From contig OY979718.1 in assembly GCA_963855995.1 (NCBI GenBank), positions 29,979,282 through 30,043,281 of the forward strand: a DNA stretch of 64,000 bases, read 5' to 3'. The stretch is from Muricea muricata (Eukaryota; Cnidaria; Anthozoa; Malacalcyonacea; Plexauridae). Each line of letters starts with the position of its first letter. Within the stretch, counting starts at the first letter, position 1. Shown here piece after piece: positions 36,701-49,340 of the stretch. The translations under genes were made by a program, and so were the position numbers. The notes below the pieces were generated by a model. That model saw only the letters and a program-made list of their open reading frames with translations, had not been told where the DNA came from and searched no databases.

Positions 36701-38216
36701 TAAAAATCGCCGTTTTATGTCAATCAGGGCGACGTTTTAGAGCTTAAAATGATGTTTTCAGTGCTAAAGTGAACGAGTTGAGTGCAATGATGTACTGCAT
36801 TCACGGACCTAAAAGAAACCTTCTAAATTGAAATTGCAGAACTAAGCATGTCGGGAATCATATTTTCGGCTCTCAAACCATCGAGATTAGCAAAATAACA
36901 CCTTGACATGAGAAACGTAGAGCTTACTTGTGAAATGAGAAGAAACGATCTTAGAACTATCAAAATCGCGTTTTAAGCGTTCTAGAAGCGATTTGAGCGT
37001 AAAAATATGCTCAAATCACCAACTAAAAGTTGCCGTTTTAAATCAATCAGGGTGACGTTTTAAAGCTTAAATTATGTTTTCAGTGCTAAAGTAAACGAGT
37101 TGAGCGTAATGATGTACTGCATTCACGGACCTAAAAAAGACCTAATAAATGGAAATTGCAGAACTTAGCAAATCGGGAATCATGTTTTCTGCGCTCAAAC
37201 TATCGAGATGAGCGAAGTAACCCGTTGACATGAGAAACCTATAACTCTCTTGTAAACTGAAAAGCAACGATCTTAGAACCATCAAAATTGCGTTTTAAGT
37301 GTTCTAGAAGCGATTTGAGCGTAAAAATATGCTCAAATCACCAACTAAAAATCGCCGTTTTATGTCAATCAGGGCGACGTTTTAGAGCTTAAAATGATGT
37401 TTTCAGTGCTAAAGTGAACGAGTTGAGTGCAATGATGTACTGCAATAACGGACCTAAAAGAGACCTTCTAAGTGGAAATTGCAGAACTTAGCAAGTCGGG
37501 AATCACGTTTTCGGCGCTCAAACCATCGGGATAAGCGAAATGACATGTTGAAATGAGAAACCTATAACTTGCTTCTACACTGAACAGAAACGATCTTAGA
37601 AGTATAAAAATCGCGTTTTAAGCGCTCTAGAAGCGACTTGAACGTAAAAACATGCTGAAATCACCAACGAAAAGTTGCTGTTTTAAATCGATCAGGGTGA
37701 CGTTTTAGAGCTTAAAATTATGTTTTCAGTGCTAAAGTGAACGAGTTGAGCGCAATAATGTACTGCAATCACGGACCTAAAAGAGACCTAATAAATGGAA
37801 ATTGCAGAACTTAGCAAGTCGGGAATCAGGTTTTCGGCGCCCAAACTATCGAGATGAGCGAAGTAACCCGTTAACATGAGAAACCTATAACTCTCTTGTA
37901 AACTGAAAAGAAACGATCTTAGAACCAGCAAAATTGCGTTTTAAGTGTTCTAGAAGCGATTTGAGCGTAAAAACATGCTCAAATCACTAACTTAAAATCG
38001 CCGATTAAATCCATCAGGGTGACGTTTTAGAGCTTAAAATGATGTTTTCAGTGCTAAAGTGAACGAGTTGAGCGCAATGATGTACTGCAATCACGGACCT
38101 AAAAGAGACCTTCTAAATGGTAATTGCAGAACTTAGCAAGTTGGGAATCAGGTTTTTGGCGCTCAAACCTACGGGATGAGCGAAATGACATGTTTAAATG
38201 AGAAACCTATAACTTG
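33701..38216 (+). repeat. 14-mer block D1 (4,516 bp)
   Basis: Matches the next block at offset 4,516 from about 33,701, where CTATAACTCTC changes to the shared CTTGTAAACTGAAAAG. Private landmarks: AACTTAATAGAAACG (34,031; 35,645), AAAATTCCTG, CATATAAATGG, TCAAATTATCAAGATG (35,906) and an e'-x-e' module at 36,109-37,075 with AATGATCTTTTC. Two a-type starts at 33,821 and 35,435 lie one 5-mer apart. It holds two monomers (about 37,225-37,869) that its daughter blocks lack. Confidence 0.82.
36109..37075 (+). repeat. e'-x-e' module, copy 3 (967 bp), inside D1
   Basis: Same order as copy 1. Local marks are a two-base loss in AAATTTAGAAC (36,188), GAGAAGGAACG, and CTTAAATTATG at the end with one base missing. 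The copies in D2 and D3 have AAATTTCAGAAC instead, so the two-base loss is private to D1. Confidence 0.82.
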
Positions 38217-41200
38217 CTTGTAAACTGAAAAGAAACGATCTTAGAACAATCAAAATCGCGTTTTAAGCGTTCTAGAAGTGATTTGAGCGTAAAAATACGC
38301 TCAAATCACCAACTTAAAATTGCCGTTTTAAATCGATCAGGGTGACGTTTTAGAACTTAAAATGATGTTTTCTGTGCTAAAGTGAACGAGTTGAGCGCAA
38401 TAACGTACTGCAATGACGGACCTGAAAGAGACACAATAAATGGAAATTGCAGAACTTAGCAAGTCGGGAATCAGGTTTTCGGCGCTCAAACTATCGAGAT
38501 GAGCGAAGTAACCCGTTGACATGAGAAACCGAAAACTCTCTAGTAAACTTAATAGAAACGATCTTAGAACCATCAAAATTGCGTTTTACCCATTCTAGAA
38601 CGATTTAAGCGTGAAAACATGCTCAAATCACCAACTAAAAATTCCTGTTTTAAATCGCTCAGGGTGACGTTTTAGAGCTTAAAATGATGTTTTCAGTGCT
38701 AAAGTGAACGAGTTGAGCGCAATAATGTACTGCAATGACGGACCTAAAAGAGACCATATAAATGGAAATTGCAGAACTTAGCAAGTCGGGAATCATGTTT
38801 TCGGCGCTCAAACTATCGAGATGAGCGAAGTAACCCGTTGACATGAGAAACCTATAACTCTCTTGTAAACTGAAAAGAAACGATCTTAGAACCAGCAAAA
38901 TTGCGTTTTAAGTGTTCTAGAAGCGATTTGAGCGTAAAAACATGCTCAAATCACTAACTTAAAATCGTCGTTTTAAATCCATCAGGGTGACGTTTTACAG
39001 CTTAAAATGATGTTTTCAGTGCTAAAGTGAACGAGTTGAGCGCAATGATGTACTGCAATCACGGACCTAAAAGAGACCTTCTAAATGGAAATTGCAGAAC
39101 TTAGCAAGTCGGGAATCACGTTTTCGGCGCTCAAACCATCGGGATAAGCGAAATGACATGTTGAAATGAGAAACCTATAACTTGCTTGTACACTGAACAG
39201 AAACGATCTTAGAACTATAAAAATCGCGTTTTAAGCGCTCTAGAAGCGATTTGAACGTAAAAACATGCTGAAATCACCAACGAAAAGTTGCTTTTTTAAA
39301 TCGATCAGGGTGACGTTTTAGAGCTTAAAATGATGTTTTCAGTGCTAAAGTGAACGAGTTGAGCGCAATAATGTACTGCAATCACGGACCTAAAAGAGAC
39401 CTAATAAATGGAAATTGGAGAACTTAGCAAGTCGGGAATCAGGTTTTCGGCGCTCAAACTATCGAGATGAGCGAAGTAACCCGTTGACATGAGAAACCTA
39501 TAACTCTCTTGTAAACTGAAAAGAAACGATCTTAGAACCAGCAAAATTGCGTTTTAAGTGTTCTAGAAGCGATTTGAGCGTAAAAACATGCTCAAATCAC
39601 TAACTTAAAATCGCCGTTTTAAATCGATCAGGGTGACGTTTTAGAGCTTAAAATGATGTTTTCAGTGCTAAAGTGAACGAGTTGAACGCAATGATGTACT
39701 GCAATCACGGACCTAAAAGAGACCTTCTAAATGGTAATTGCAGAACTTAGCAAGTTGGGAATCAGGTTTTTGGCGCTCAAACCTACGGGATGAGCAAAAT
39801 GACATGTTTAAATGAGAAACCTATAACTTGCTTGTAAACTGAAAAGAAACGATCTTAGAACAATCAAAATCGCGTTTTAAGCGTTCTAGAAGTGATTTGA
39901 GCGTAAAAATACGCTCAAATCACCAACTTAAAATTGCCGTTTTAAATCGATCAGGGTGACGTTTTAGAACTTAAAATGATGTTTTCTGTGCTAAAGTGAA
40001 CGAGTTGAGCGCAATAACGTACTGCAATGACGGACCTGAAAGAGACACAATAAATGGAAATTGCAGAACTTAGCAAGTCGGGAATCAGGTTTTCGGCGCT
40101 CAAACTATCGAGATGAGCGAAGTAACCCGTTGACATGAGAAACCGAAAACTCTCTAGTAAACTTAATAGAAACGATCTTAGAACCATCAAAATTGCGTTT
40201 TACCCATTCTAGAACGATTTAAGCGTGAAAACATGCTCAAATCACCAACTAAAAATTCCTGTTTTAAATCGCTCAGGGTGACGTTTTAGAGCTTAAAATG
40301 ATGTTTTCAGTGCTAAAGTGAACGAGTTGAGCGCAATAATGTACTGCAATGACGGACCTAAAAGAGACCATATAAATGGAAATTGCAGAACTTAGCAAGT
40401 CGGGAATCAGGTTTTCGGCGCTCAAATTATCAAGATGAGCGAAGTAACCCGTTGACATGAGAAACCTATAACTCTCTTGTAAACTGAAAAGAAACGATCT
40501 TAGAAGCATCAAAATTTCGTTTTACCCGTTCTAGAACGATTTGAGCGTGAAAACATGCTCAAATCACAAACTTAAAATCGCCGTTTTAAATCGATCAGGG
40601 TGACGTTTTAGAGCTTAAAATGATGTTTTCAGTGCTAAAGTGAACGAGTTGAGCGCAATGATGTACTGCATTCACGGACCTAAAAGAGACCTTCTAAATT
40701 GAAATTTCAGAACTAAGCATGTCGGGAATCATATTTTCGGCTCTCAAACCATCGAGATTAGCAAAATAACACCTTGACATGAGAAACGTAGAGCTTACTT
40801 GTGAAATGAGAAGGAACGATCTTAGAACCATCAAAATCGCGTTTTAAGCGTTCTAGAAGCGATTTGAGCGTAAAAATAATCTCAAATCACCAACTAAAAG
40901 TTGCCGTTTTAAATCAATCAGGGTGACGTTTTAAAGCTTAAAATGATCTTTTCAGTGCTAAAGTGAACGAGTTGAGCGCAATGATGTACTGCAATGACGG
41001 ACTTAAAAGAGACCCAGTAAATGGAAATTGCAGAACTTAGCAAGTCGGGAATCATGTTTTCGGCGCTCAAACTATCGAGATGAGCGAAGTAACCCGTTGA
41101 CATGAGAAACCTATAACTCTCTTGTAAACTGAACAGCAACGATCTTAGAACCATCAAAATTGCGTTTTAAGTGTTCTAGAAGCGATTTGAGCGTAAAAAC

Positions 41201-42087
41201 ATGCTCAAATCACCAACTAAAAATCGCCGTTTTATGTCAATCAGGGCGACGTTTTAGAGCTTAAAATGATGTTTTCAGTGCTAAAGTGAACGAGTTGAGT
41301 GCAATGATGTACTGCATTCACGGACCTAAAAGAAACCTTCTAAATTGAAATTGCAGAACTAAGCATGTCGGGAATCATATTTTCGGCTCTCAAACCATCG
41401 AGATTAGCAAAATAACACCTTGACATGAGAAACGTAGAGCTTACTTGTGAAATGAGAAGAAACGATCTTAGAACTATCAAAATCGCGTTTTAAGCGTTCT
41501 AGAAGCGATTTGAGCGTAAAAATATGCTCAAATCACCAACTAAAAGTTGCCGTTTTAAATCAATCAGGGTGACGTTTTAAAGCTTAAATTATGTTTTCAG
41601 TGCTAAAGTAAACGAGTTTAGCGTAATGATGTACTGCATTCACGGACCTAAAAAAGACCTAATAAATGGAAATTGCAGAACTTAGCAAATCGGGAATCAT
41701 GTTTTCTGCGCTCAAACTATCGAGATGAGCGAAGTAACCCGTTAACATGAGAAACCTATAACTCTCTTGTAAACTGAAAAGAAACGATCTTAGAACCAGC
41801 AAAATTGCGTTTTAAGTGTTCTAGAAGCGATTTGAGCGTAAAAACATGCTCAAATCACTAACTTAAAATCGCCGATTAAATCCATCAGGGTGACGTTTTA
41901 GAGCTTAAAATGATGTTTTCAGTGCTAAAGTGAACGAGTTGAGCGCAATGATGTACTGCAATCACGGACCTAAAAGAGACCTTCTAAATGGTAATTGCAG
42001 AACTTAGCAAGTTGGGAATCAGGTTTTTGGCGCTCAAACCTACGGGATGAGCGAAATGACATGTTTAAATGAGAAACCTATAACTTG
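38217..42087 (+). repeat. 12-mer block D2 (3,871 bp), D1 copy lacking two monomers
   Basis: Follows D1 at offset 4,516 up to about 41,705 (TTTTCTGCGCTC) and then at offset 3,871 from the rare CCCGTTAACATG (41,738; 37,867 in D1). Exactly 645 bp, two monomers, are therefore missing. After its end the sequence continues as the start of a further D copy to about 42,540 and then leaves the pattern. It contains an e'-x-e' module at 40,625-41,592. Confidence 0.82.
40625..41592 (+). repeat. e'-x-e' module, copy 4 (968 bp), inside D2
   Basis: Matches the D1 module at offset 4,516 and the D3 module at 6,775. It is followed by GAGTTTAGCGTAATG (41,614), a variant also in D3 (48,389) but not in D1, which has GAGTTGAGCGTAATG (37,097). 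Confidence 0.82.
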
Positions 42088-42539
42088 CTTGTAAACTGAA
42101 AAGAAACGATCTTAGAACAATCAAAATCGCGTTTTAAGCGTTCTAGAAGTGATTTGAGCGTAAAAATACGCTCAAATCACCAACTTAAAATTGCCGTTTT
42201 AAATCGATCAGGGTGACGTTTTAGAACTTAAAATGATGTTTTCTGTGCTAAAGTGAACGAGTTGAGCGCAATAACGTACTGCAATGACGGACCTGAAAGA
42301 GACACAATAAATGGAAATTGCAGAACTTAGCAAGTCGGGAATCAGGTTTTCGGCGCTCAAACTATCGAGATGAGCGAAGTAACCCGTTGACATGAGAAAC
42401 CGAAAACTCTCTAGTAAACTTAATAGAAACGATCTTAGAACCATCAAAATTGCGTTTTACCCATTCTAGAACGATTTAAGCGTGAAAACATGCTCAAATC
42501 ACCAACTAAAAATTCCTGTTTTAAATCGCTCAGGGTGAC

Positions 42540-45500
42540 GTTTTAGAGCTTAAAATGATGTTTTCAGTGCTAAAGTGAATGAGTTGAGCGCAATGATGTA
42601 CTGCAATCAGGGACCTAAAAGAGACATTCTAAATGTAAATTGCAGAACTTAGCAAGTCGGGAATCTGGTTTTCGATGCTCAAACCATCGGGATGAGCGAA
42701 ATGACATGTTGAAATCAGAAACCTATAACTTGCTTGTAAACAGAACAGAAACGATCTTAGAACCAACAAAATCGCGTTTTAAGCGTTCTAGAAGCGATTT
42801 GAGCGTAAAAATATGCTCAAATCACCAACTAAAAGTTGCCGTTTTAAATCAATCAGGGTGACGTTTTAAAGCTTAAAATGATGTTTTCAGTGCTAAAGTG
42901 AACGAGTTGAGCGCAATGATGTACTGTATTCACGGACCTAAAAAAGACCTAATAAATTGAAATTGCAGAACTTAACAAGTCGGGAATCATGTTTTCGGCG
43001 CTCAAACTATCGAGATGAGCGAAGTAACCCGTTGACATGAGAAACCTATAACTTTCTTGTACACTGAACAGCAACGATCTTAGAACCATCAAAATTGCGT
43101 TTTAAGTGTTCTAGAAGCGATTTGAGCGTAAAAATATGCTCAAATCACCAACTTAAAATTGCCGTTTTAAATCGATCAGGGTGACGTTTTAGAACTTAAA
43201 ATGATGTTTTCTGTGCTAAAGTGAACGAGTTGAGCGCAATAACGTACTGCAATGACGGACCTGAAAGAGAGACAATAAATGGAGATTGCAGAACTTAGCA
43301 AGTCGGGAATCAGGTTTTCGGCGCTCAAACTATCGAGATGAGCGAAGTAACCCGTTGCCATGAGAAACCGAAAACTCTCTAGTAAACTTAACAGAAACGA
43401 TTTTAGAACCATCAAAATTGCGTTTTACCCATTCTAGAACGATTTGAGCGTGAAAACATGCTCAAATCACCAACTAAAAATTGCTGTTTTAAATCGCTCA
43501 GGGTGACGTTTTAGAGCTTAAAATGATGTTTTCAGTGCTAAAGTGAACGAGTTGAGCGCAATAATGTACTGCAATGACGGACCTAAAAGAGACCCAATAA
43601 ATGGAAATTGTAGAACTTAGCAAGTCGGGAATCATGTTTTCGGCGCTCAAACTATCGAGATGAGCGAAGTAACCCGTTGACATGAGAAACCTATAACTTT
43701 CTAGTAAACTGAACAGCAACGATCTTAGAACCATCAAAATTGCGTTTTAAGTGTTCTAGAAGCGATTTGAGCGTAAAAACATGCTAAAATCACCAACTAA
43801 AAATCGCCGTTTTATGTCGATCAGGGCGACGTTTTAGAGCTTAAAATGAAGTTTTCAGTGCTAAAGTGAACGAGTTGAGTGCAATGATGTTATGCAATAA
43901 CGGACCTAAAAGAGACCTTCTAAATTGAAATTGCAGAACTAAGCTTGTCGGGAATCATATTTTCGGCTCTCAAACCATCGAGATTAGCAAAATAACACCT
44001 TGACATGAGAAACGTAGAGCTTACTTGTGAAATGAGAAGAAACGATCTTAGAACCATCAAAATCGCGTTTTAAGCGTTCTAGAAGCGATTTGAGCGTAAA
44101 AATATTCTCAAATCACCAACTAAAAGTTGCCGTTTTAAATCAATCAGGGCGACGTTTTAGAGCTTAAAATGATGTTTTCAGTGCTAAAGTGAACGAGTTG
44201 AGCGCAATGATGTACTGCAATGACGGACGTAAAAGAGACCCAATAAATCGAAATTGCAGAACTTAGCAAGTCGGGAATCATGTTTTCGGCGCTCAAACTA
44301 TCGAGATGAGCGAAGTAACCCGTTGACATGAGAAACCTATAACTCTCTTGTAAACTGAACAGCAACGATCTTAGAACCATCAAAATTGCGTTTTAAGTGT
44401 TCTAGAAGCGATTTGAGCGTAAAAACATGCTCAAATCACCAACTAAAAATCGCCGTTTTATGTCAATCAGGGCGACGTTTTAGAGCTTAAAATGATGTTT
44501 TCAGTGCTAAAGTGAACGAGTTGAGTGCAATGATGTACTGCAATAACGGACCTAAAAGAGACCTTCTAAATGGAAATTGCAGAACTTAGCAAGTCGGGAA
44601 TCACGTTTTCGGCGCTCAAACCATCGGGATAAGCGAAATGACATGTTGAAATGAGAAACCTATAACTTGCTTGTACACTGAACAGAAACGATCTTAGAAC
44701 TATAAAAATCGCGTTTTAAGCGCTCTAGAAAAGATTTGAACGTAAAAACATGCTGAAATCACCAACGAAAAGTTGCTGTTTTAAATCGATCTGGGTGACG
44801 TTTTAGAGCTTAAAATTATGTTTTCAGTGCTAAAGTGAACGAGTTGAGCGCAATAATGTACTGCAATCACGGACCTAAAAGAGACCTAATAAATGGAAAT
44901 TGCAGAACTTAGCAAGTCGGGAATCAGGTTTTCGGCGCTCAAACTATCGAGATGAGCGAAGTAACCCGTTGACATGAGAAACCTATAACTCTCTTGTAAA
45001 CTGAAAAGAAACGATCTTAGAACCAGCAAAATTGCGTTTTACCCGTTCTAGAACGATTTGAGCGTGAAAACATGCTCAAATCACCAACTTAAAATCGCCG
45101 TTTTAAATCGATCAGGGTGACGTTTTTGAGCTTAAAATGATGTTTTCAGTGCTAAAGTGAACGAGTTGAGCGCAATAATGTACTGCAATGACGGACCTAA
45201 AAGAGACCCAATAAATGGAAATTGCAGAACTTAGCAAGTCGGGAATCATGTTTTCGGCGTACAAACTATCGAGATGAGCGAAGTAACCCGTTGACATGAG
45301 AAACCTATAACTTTCTAGTAAACTGAACAGCAACGATCTTAGAACTATCAAAATTGCGTTTTAAGCGTTCTAGAAGCGATTTGAGCGTAAAAACATGCTC
45401 AAATCACCAACTAAAAGTCGCCGTTTTATGTCGATCAGGGCAACGTTTTAGAGCTTAAAATGATATTTTCAGTGCTAAAGTGAACGAGTTGAGTGCAATG

Positions 45501-46304
45501 ATGTACTGCAATAACGGACCTAAAAGAGACCTTCTAAATGGAAATTGCAGAACTTAGCAAGTCGGGAATCACGTTTTCGTCGCTCAAACCATCGGGATGA
45601 GCAAGATGACATGTTGAAATGAGAAACCTATAACTTGCTTGTACACTGAACAGAAACGATCTTAAAACTATAAAAATCGCGTTTTAAGCCCTCTAGAAGC
45701 GATTTGAACGTAAAAACATGCTGAAATCACCAACGAAAAGTTGCTGTTTTAAATCGATCAGGGTGACGTTTTAGAGCTTAAAATGATGTTTTCAGTGCTA
45801 AAGTGAACGAGTTGAGCGCAATAATGTACTGCAATCACGGACCTAAAAGAGACCTAATAAATGGAAATTGCAGAACTTAGCAAGTCGGGATTCAGGTTTT
45901 CGGCGCTCAAACTATCGAGATGAGCGAAGTAACCCGTTGACATGAGAAACCTATAACTCTCTTGTAAACTGAAAAGAAACGATCTTAGAACCAGCAAAAT
46001 TGCGTTTTACCCGTTCTAGAACGATTTTAGCGTGAAAACATGCTCAAATCACCAACTTAAAATCGCCGTTTTAAATCGATCAGGGTGACGTTTTAGAGCT
46101 TAAAAAGATGTTTTCAGTGCTAAAGTGAACGAGTTGAGCGCAATGATGTACTGCATTCACGGACCTAAAAGAGACCTTCTAAATGGAAATTGCAGAACTA
46201 AGCATGTCGGGAATCATATTTTCGGCTCTCAAACCATCGAGATTAGCAAAATAACACCTTGACATGAGAAACGTAGAGCTTACTTGTGAAATGAGAAGAA
46301 ACGA
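42540..46304 (+). repeat. Least homogenised stretch, about 12 monomers
   Basis: Same satellite and same phase, but I found no long near-identical partner elsewhere in the window. Private variants are denser: GTGAATGAG, AATCAGGGACC, GGAATCTGGTTTTCGATGC and AAATCAGAAACC (42,575-42,720), ACTGTATTCACGG (42,925), CGTTGCCATG (43,355), ATGTTATGCAATAACGG (43,887), CTAAGCTTGTCGGG (43,940), GACGGACGTAAAAG (44,223), GCGTACAAAC (45,258) and TTAAAAAGATG (46,101). It holds two single e' monomers (near 43,922 and 46,185), the second with AAATGGAAATTG in place of AAATTGAAATTG. Confidence 0.65.
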
Positions 46305-49300
46305 TCTTAGAACCAGCAAAATTGCGTTTTAAGTGTTCTAGAAGCGATTTGAGCGTAAAAACATGCTCAAATCACTAACTTAAAATCGCCGTTTTAAATC
46401 GATCAGGGTGACGTTTTAGAGCTTAAAATGATGTTTTCAGTGCTAAAGTGAACGAGTTGAACGCAATGATGTACTGCAATCACGGACCTAAAAGAGACCT
46501 TCTAAATGGTAATTGCAGAACTTAGCAAGTTGGGAATCAGGTTTTTGGCGCTCAAACCTACGGGATGAGCGAAATGACATGTTTAAATGAGAAACCTATA
46601 ACTTGCTTGTAAACTGAAAAGAAACGATCTTAGAACAATCAAAATCGCGTTTTAAGCGTTCTAGAAGTGATTTGAGCGTAAAAATACGCTCAAATCACCA
46701 ACTTAAAATTGCCGTTTTAAATCGATCAGGGTGACGTTTTAGAACTTAAAATGATGTTTTCTGTGCTAAAGTGAACGAGTTGAGCGCAATAACGTACTGC
46801 AATGACGGACCTGAAAGAGACACAATAAATGGAAATTGCAGAACTTAGCAAGTCGGGAATCAGGTTTTCGGCGCTCAAACTATCGAGATGAGCGAAGTAA
46901 CCCGTTGACATGAGAAACCGAAAACTCTCTAGTAAACTTAATAGAAACGATCTTAGAACCATCAAAATTGCGTTTTACCCATTCTAGAACGATTTAAGCG
47001 TGAAAACATGCTCAAATCACCAACTAAAAATTCCTGTTTTAAATCGCTCAGGGTGACGTTTTAGAGCTTAAAATGATGTTTTCAGTGCTAAAGTGAACGA
47101 GTTGAGCGCAATAATGTACTGCAATGACGGACCTAAAAGAGACCATATAAATGGAAATTGCAGAACTTAGCAAGTCGGGAATCAGGTTTTCGGCGCTCAA
47201 ATTATCAAGATGAGCGAAGTAACCCGTTGACATGAGAAACCTATAACTCTCTTGTAAACTGAAAAGAAACGATCTTAGAAGCATCAAAATTTCGTTTTAC
47301 CCGTTCTAGAACGATTTGAGCGTGAAAACATGCTCAAATCACAAACTTAAAATCGCCGTTTTAAATCGATCAGGGTGACGTTTTAGAGCTTAAAATGATG
47401 TTTTCAGTGCTAAAGTGAACGAGTTGAGCGCAATGATGTACTGCATTCACGGACCTAAAAGAGACCTTCTAAATTGAAATTTCAGAACTAAGCATGTCGG
47501 GAATCATATTTTCGGCTCTCAAACCATCGAGATTAGCAAAATAACACCTTGACATGAGAAACGTAGAGCTTACTTGTGAAATGAGAAGGAACGATCTTAG
47601 AACCATCAAAATCGTGTTTTAAGCGTTCTAGAAGCGATTTGAGCGTAAAAATAATCTCAAATCACCAACTAAAAGTTGCCGTTTTAAATCAATCAGGGTG
47701 ACGTTTTAAAGCTTAAAATGATCTTTTCAGTGCTAAAGTGAACGAGTTGAGCGCAATGATGTACTGCAATGACGGACTTAAAAGAGACCCAGTAAATGGA
47801 AATTGCAGAACTTAGCAAGTCGGGAATCATGTTTTCGGCGCTCAAACTATCGAGATGAGCGAAGTAACCCGTTGACATGAGAAACCTATAACTCTCTTGT
47901 AAACTGAACAGCAACGATCTTAGAACCATCAAAATTGCGTTTTAAGTGTTCTAGAAGCGATTTGAGCGTAAAAACATGCTCAAATCACCAACTAAAAATC
48001 GCCGTTTTATGTCAATCAGGGCGACGTTTTAGAGCTTAAAATGATGTTTTCAGTGCTAAAGTGAACGAGTTGAGTGCAATGATGTACTGCATTCACGGAC
48101 CTAAAAGAAACCTTCTAAATTGAAATTGCAGAACTAAGCATGTCGGGAATCATATTTTCGGCTCTCAAACCATCGAGATTAGCAAAATAACACCTTGACA
48201 TGAGAAACGTAGAGCTTACTTGTGAAATGAGAAGAAACGATCTTAGAACTATCAAAATCGCGTTTTAAGCGTTCTAGAAGCGATTTGAGCGTAAAAATAT
48301 GCTCAAATCACCAACTAAAAGTTGCCGTTTTAAATCAATCAGGGTGACGTTTTAAAGCTTAAATTATGTTTTCAGTGCTAAAGTAAACGAGTTTAGCGTA
48401 ATGATGTACTGCATTCACGGACCTAAAAAAGACCTAATAAATGGAAATTGCAGAACTTAGCAAATCGGGAATCATGTTTTCTGCGCTCAAACTATCGAGA
48501 TGAGCGAAGTAACCCGTTAACATGAGAAACCTATAACTCTCTTGTAAACTGAAAAGAAACGATCTTAGAACCAGCAAAATTGCGTTTTAAGTGTTCTAGA
48601 AGCGATTTGAGCGTAAAAACATGCTCAAATCACTAACTTAAAATCGCCGATTAAATCCATCAGGGTGACGTTTTAGAGCTTAAAATGATGTTTTCAGTGC
48701 TAAAGTGAACGAGTTCAGCGCAATGATGTACTGCAATCACGGACCTAAAAGAGACCTTCTAAATGGTAATTGCAGAACTTAGCAAGTTGGGAATCAGGTT
48801 TTTGGCGCTCAAACCTACGGGATGAGCGAAATGACATGTTTAAATGAGAAACCTATAACTTGCTTGTAAACTGAAAAGAAACGATCTTAGAACAATCAAA
48901 ATCGCGTTTTAAGCGTTCTAGAAGTGATTTGAGCGTAAAAATACGCTCAAATCACCAACTTAAAATTGCCGTTTTAAATCGATCAGGGTGACGTTTTAGA
49001 ACTTAAAATGATGTTTTCTGTGCTAAAGTGAACGAGTTGAGCGCAATAACGTACTGCAATGACGGACCTGAAAGAGACACAATAAATGGAAATTGCAGAA
49101 CTTAGCAAGTCGGGAATCAGGTTTTCGGCGCTCAAACTATCGAGATGAGCGAAGTAACCCGTTGACATGAGAAACCGAAAACTCTCTAGTAAACTTAATA
49201 GAAACGATCTTAGAACCATCAAAATTGCGTTTTACCCATTCTAGAACGATTTAAGCGTGAAAACATGCTCAAATCACCAACTAAAAATTCCTGTTTTAAA

Positions 49301-49340
49301 TCGCTCAGGGTGACGTTTTAGAGCTTAAAATGATGTTTTC
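46305..49340 (+). repeat. Block D3, descended from D2 (about 3,036 bp)
   Basis: Matches 39,530-42,565 at offset 6,775 (21 monomers). The left junction lies between GTGAAATGAGAAG of an e' monomer and GAAACGATCTTAGAACC. D3 has the same two-monomer deletion as D2 (CCCGTTAACATG at 48,513) and the same GAGTTTAGCG, so it was copied from D2 or from a D2-like block and not from D1. It contains an e'-x-e' module at 47,400-48,367. Confidence 0.8.
47400..48367 (+). repeat. e'-x-e' module, copy 5 (968 bp), inside D3
   Basis: Same as the D2 module apart from single changes such as AAAATCGTGTTTT (47,607) for AAAATCGCGTTTT. Confidence 0.82.
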
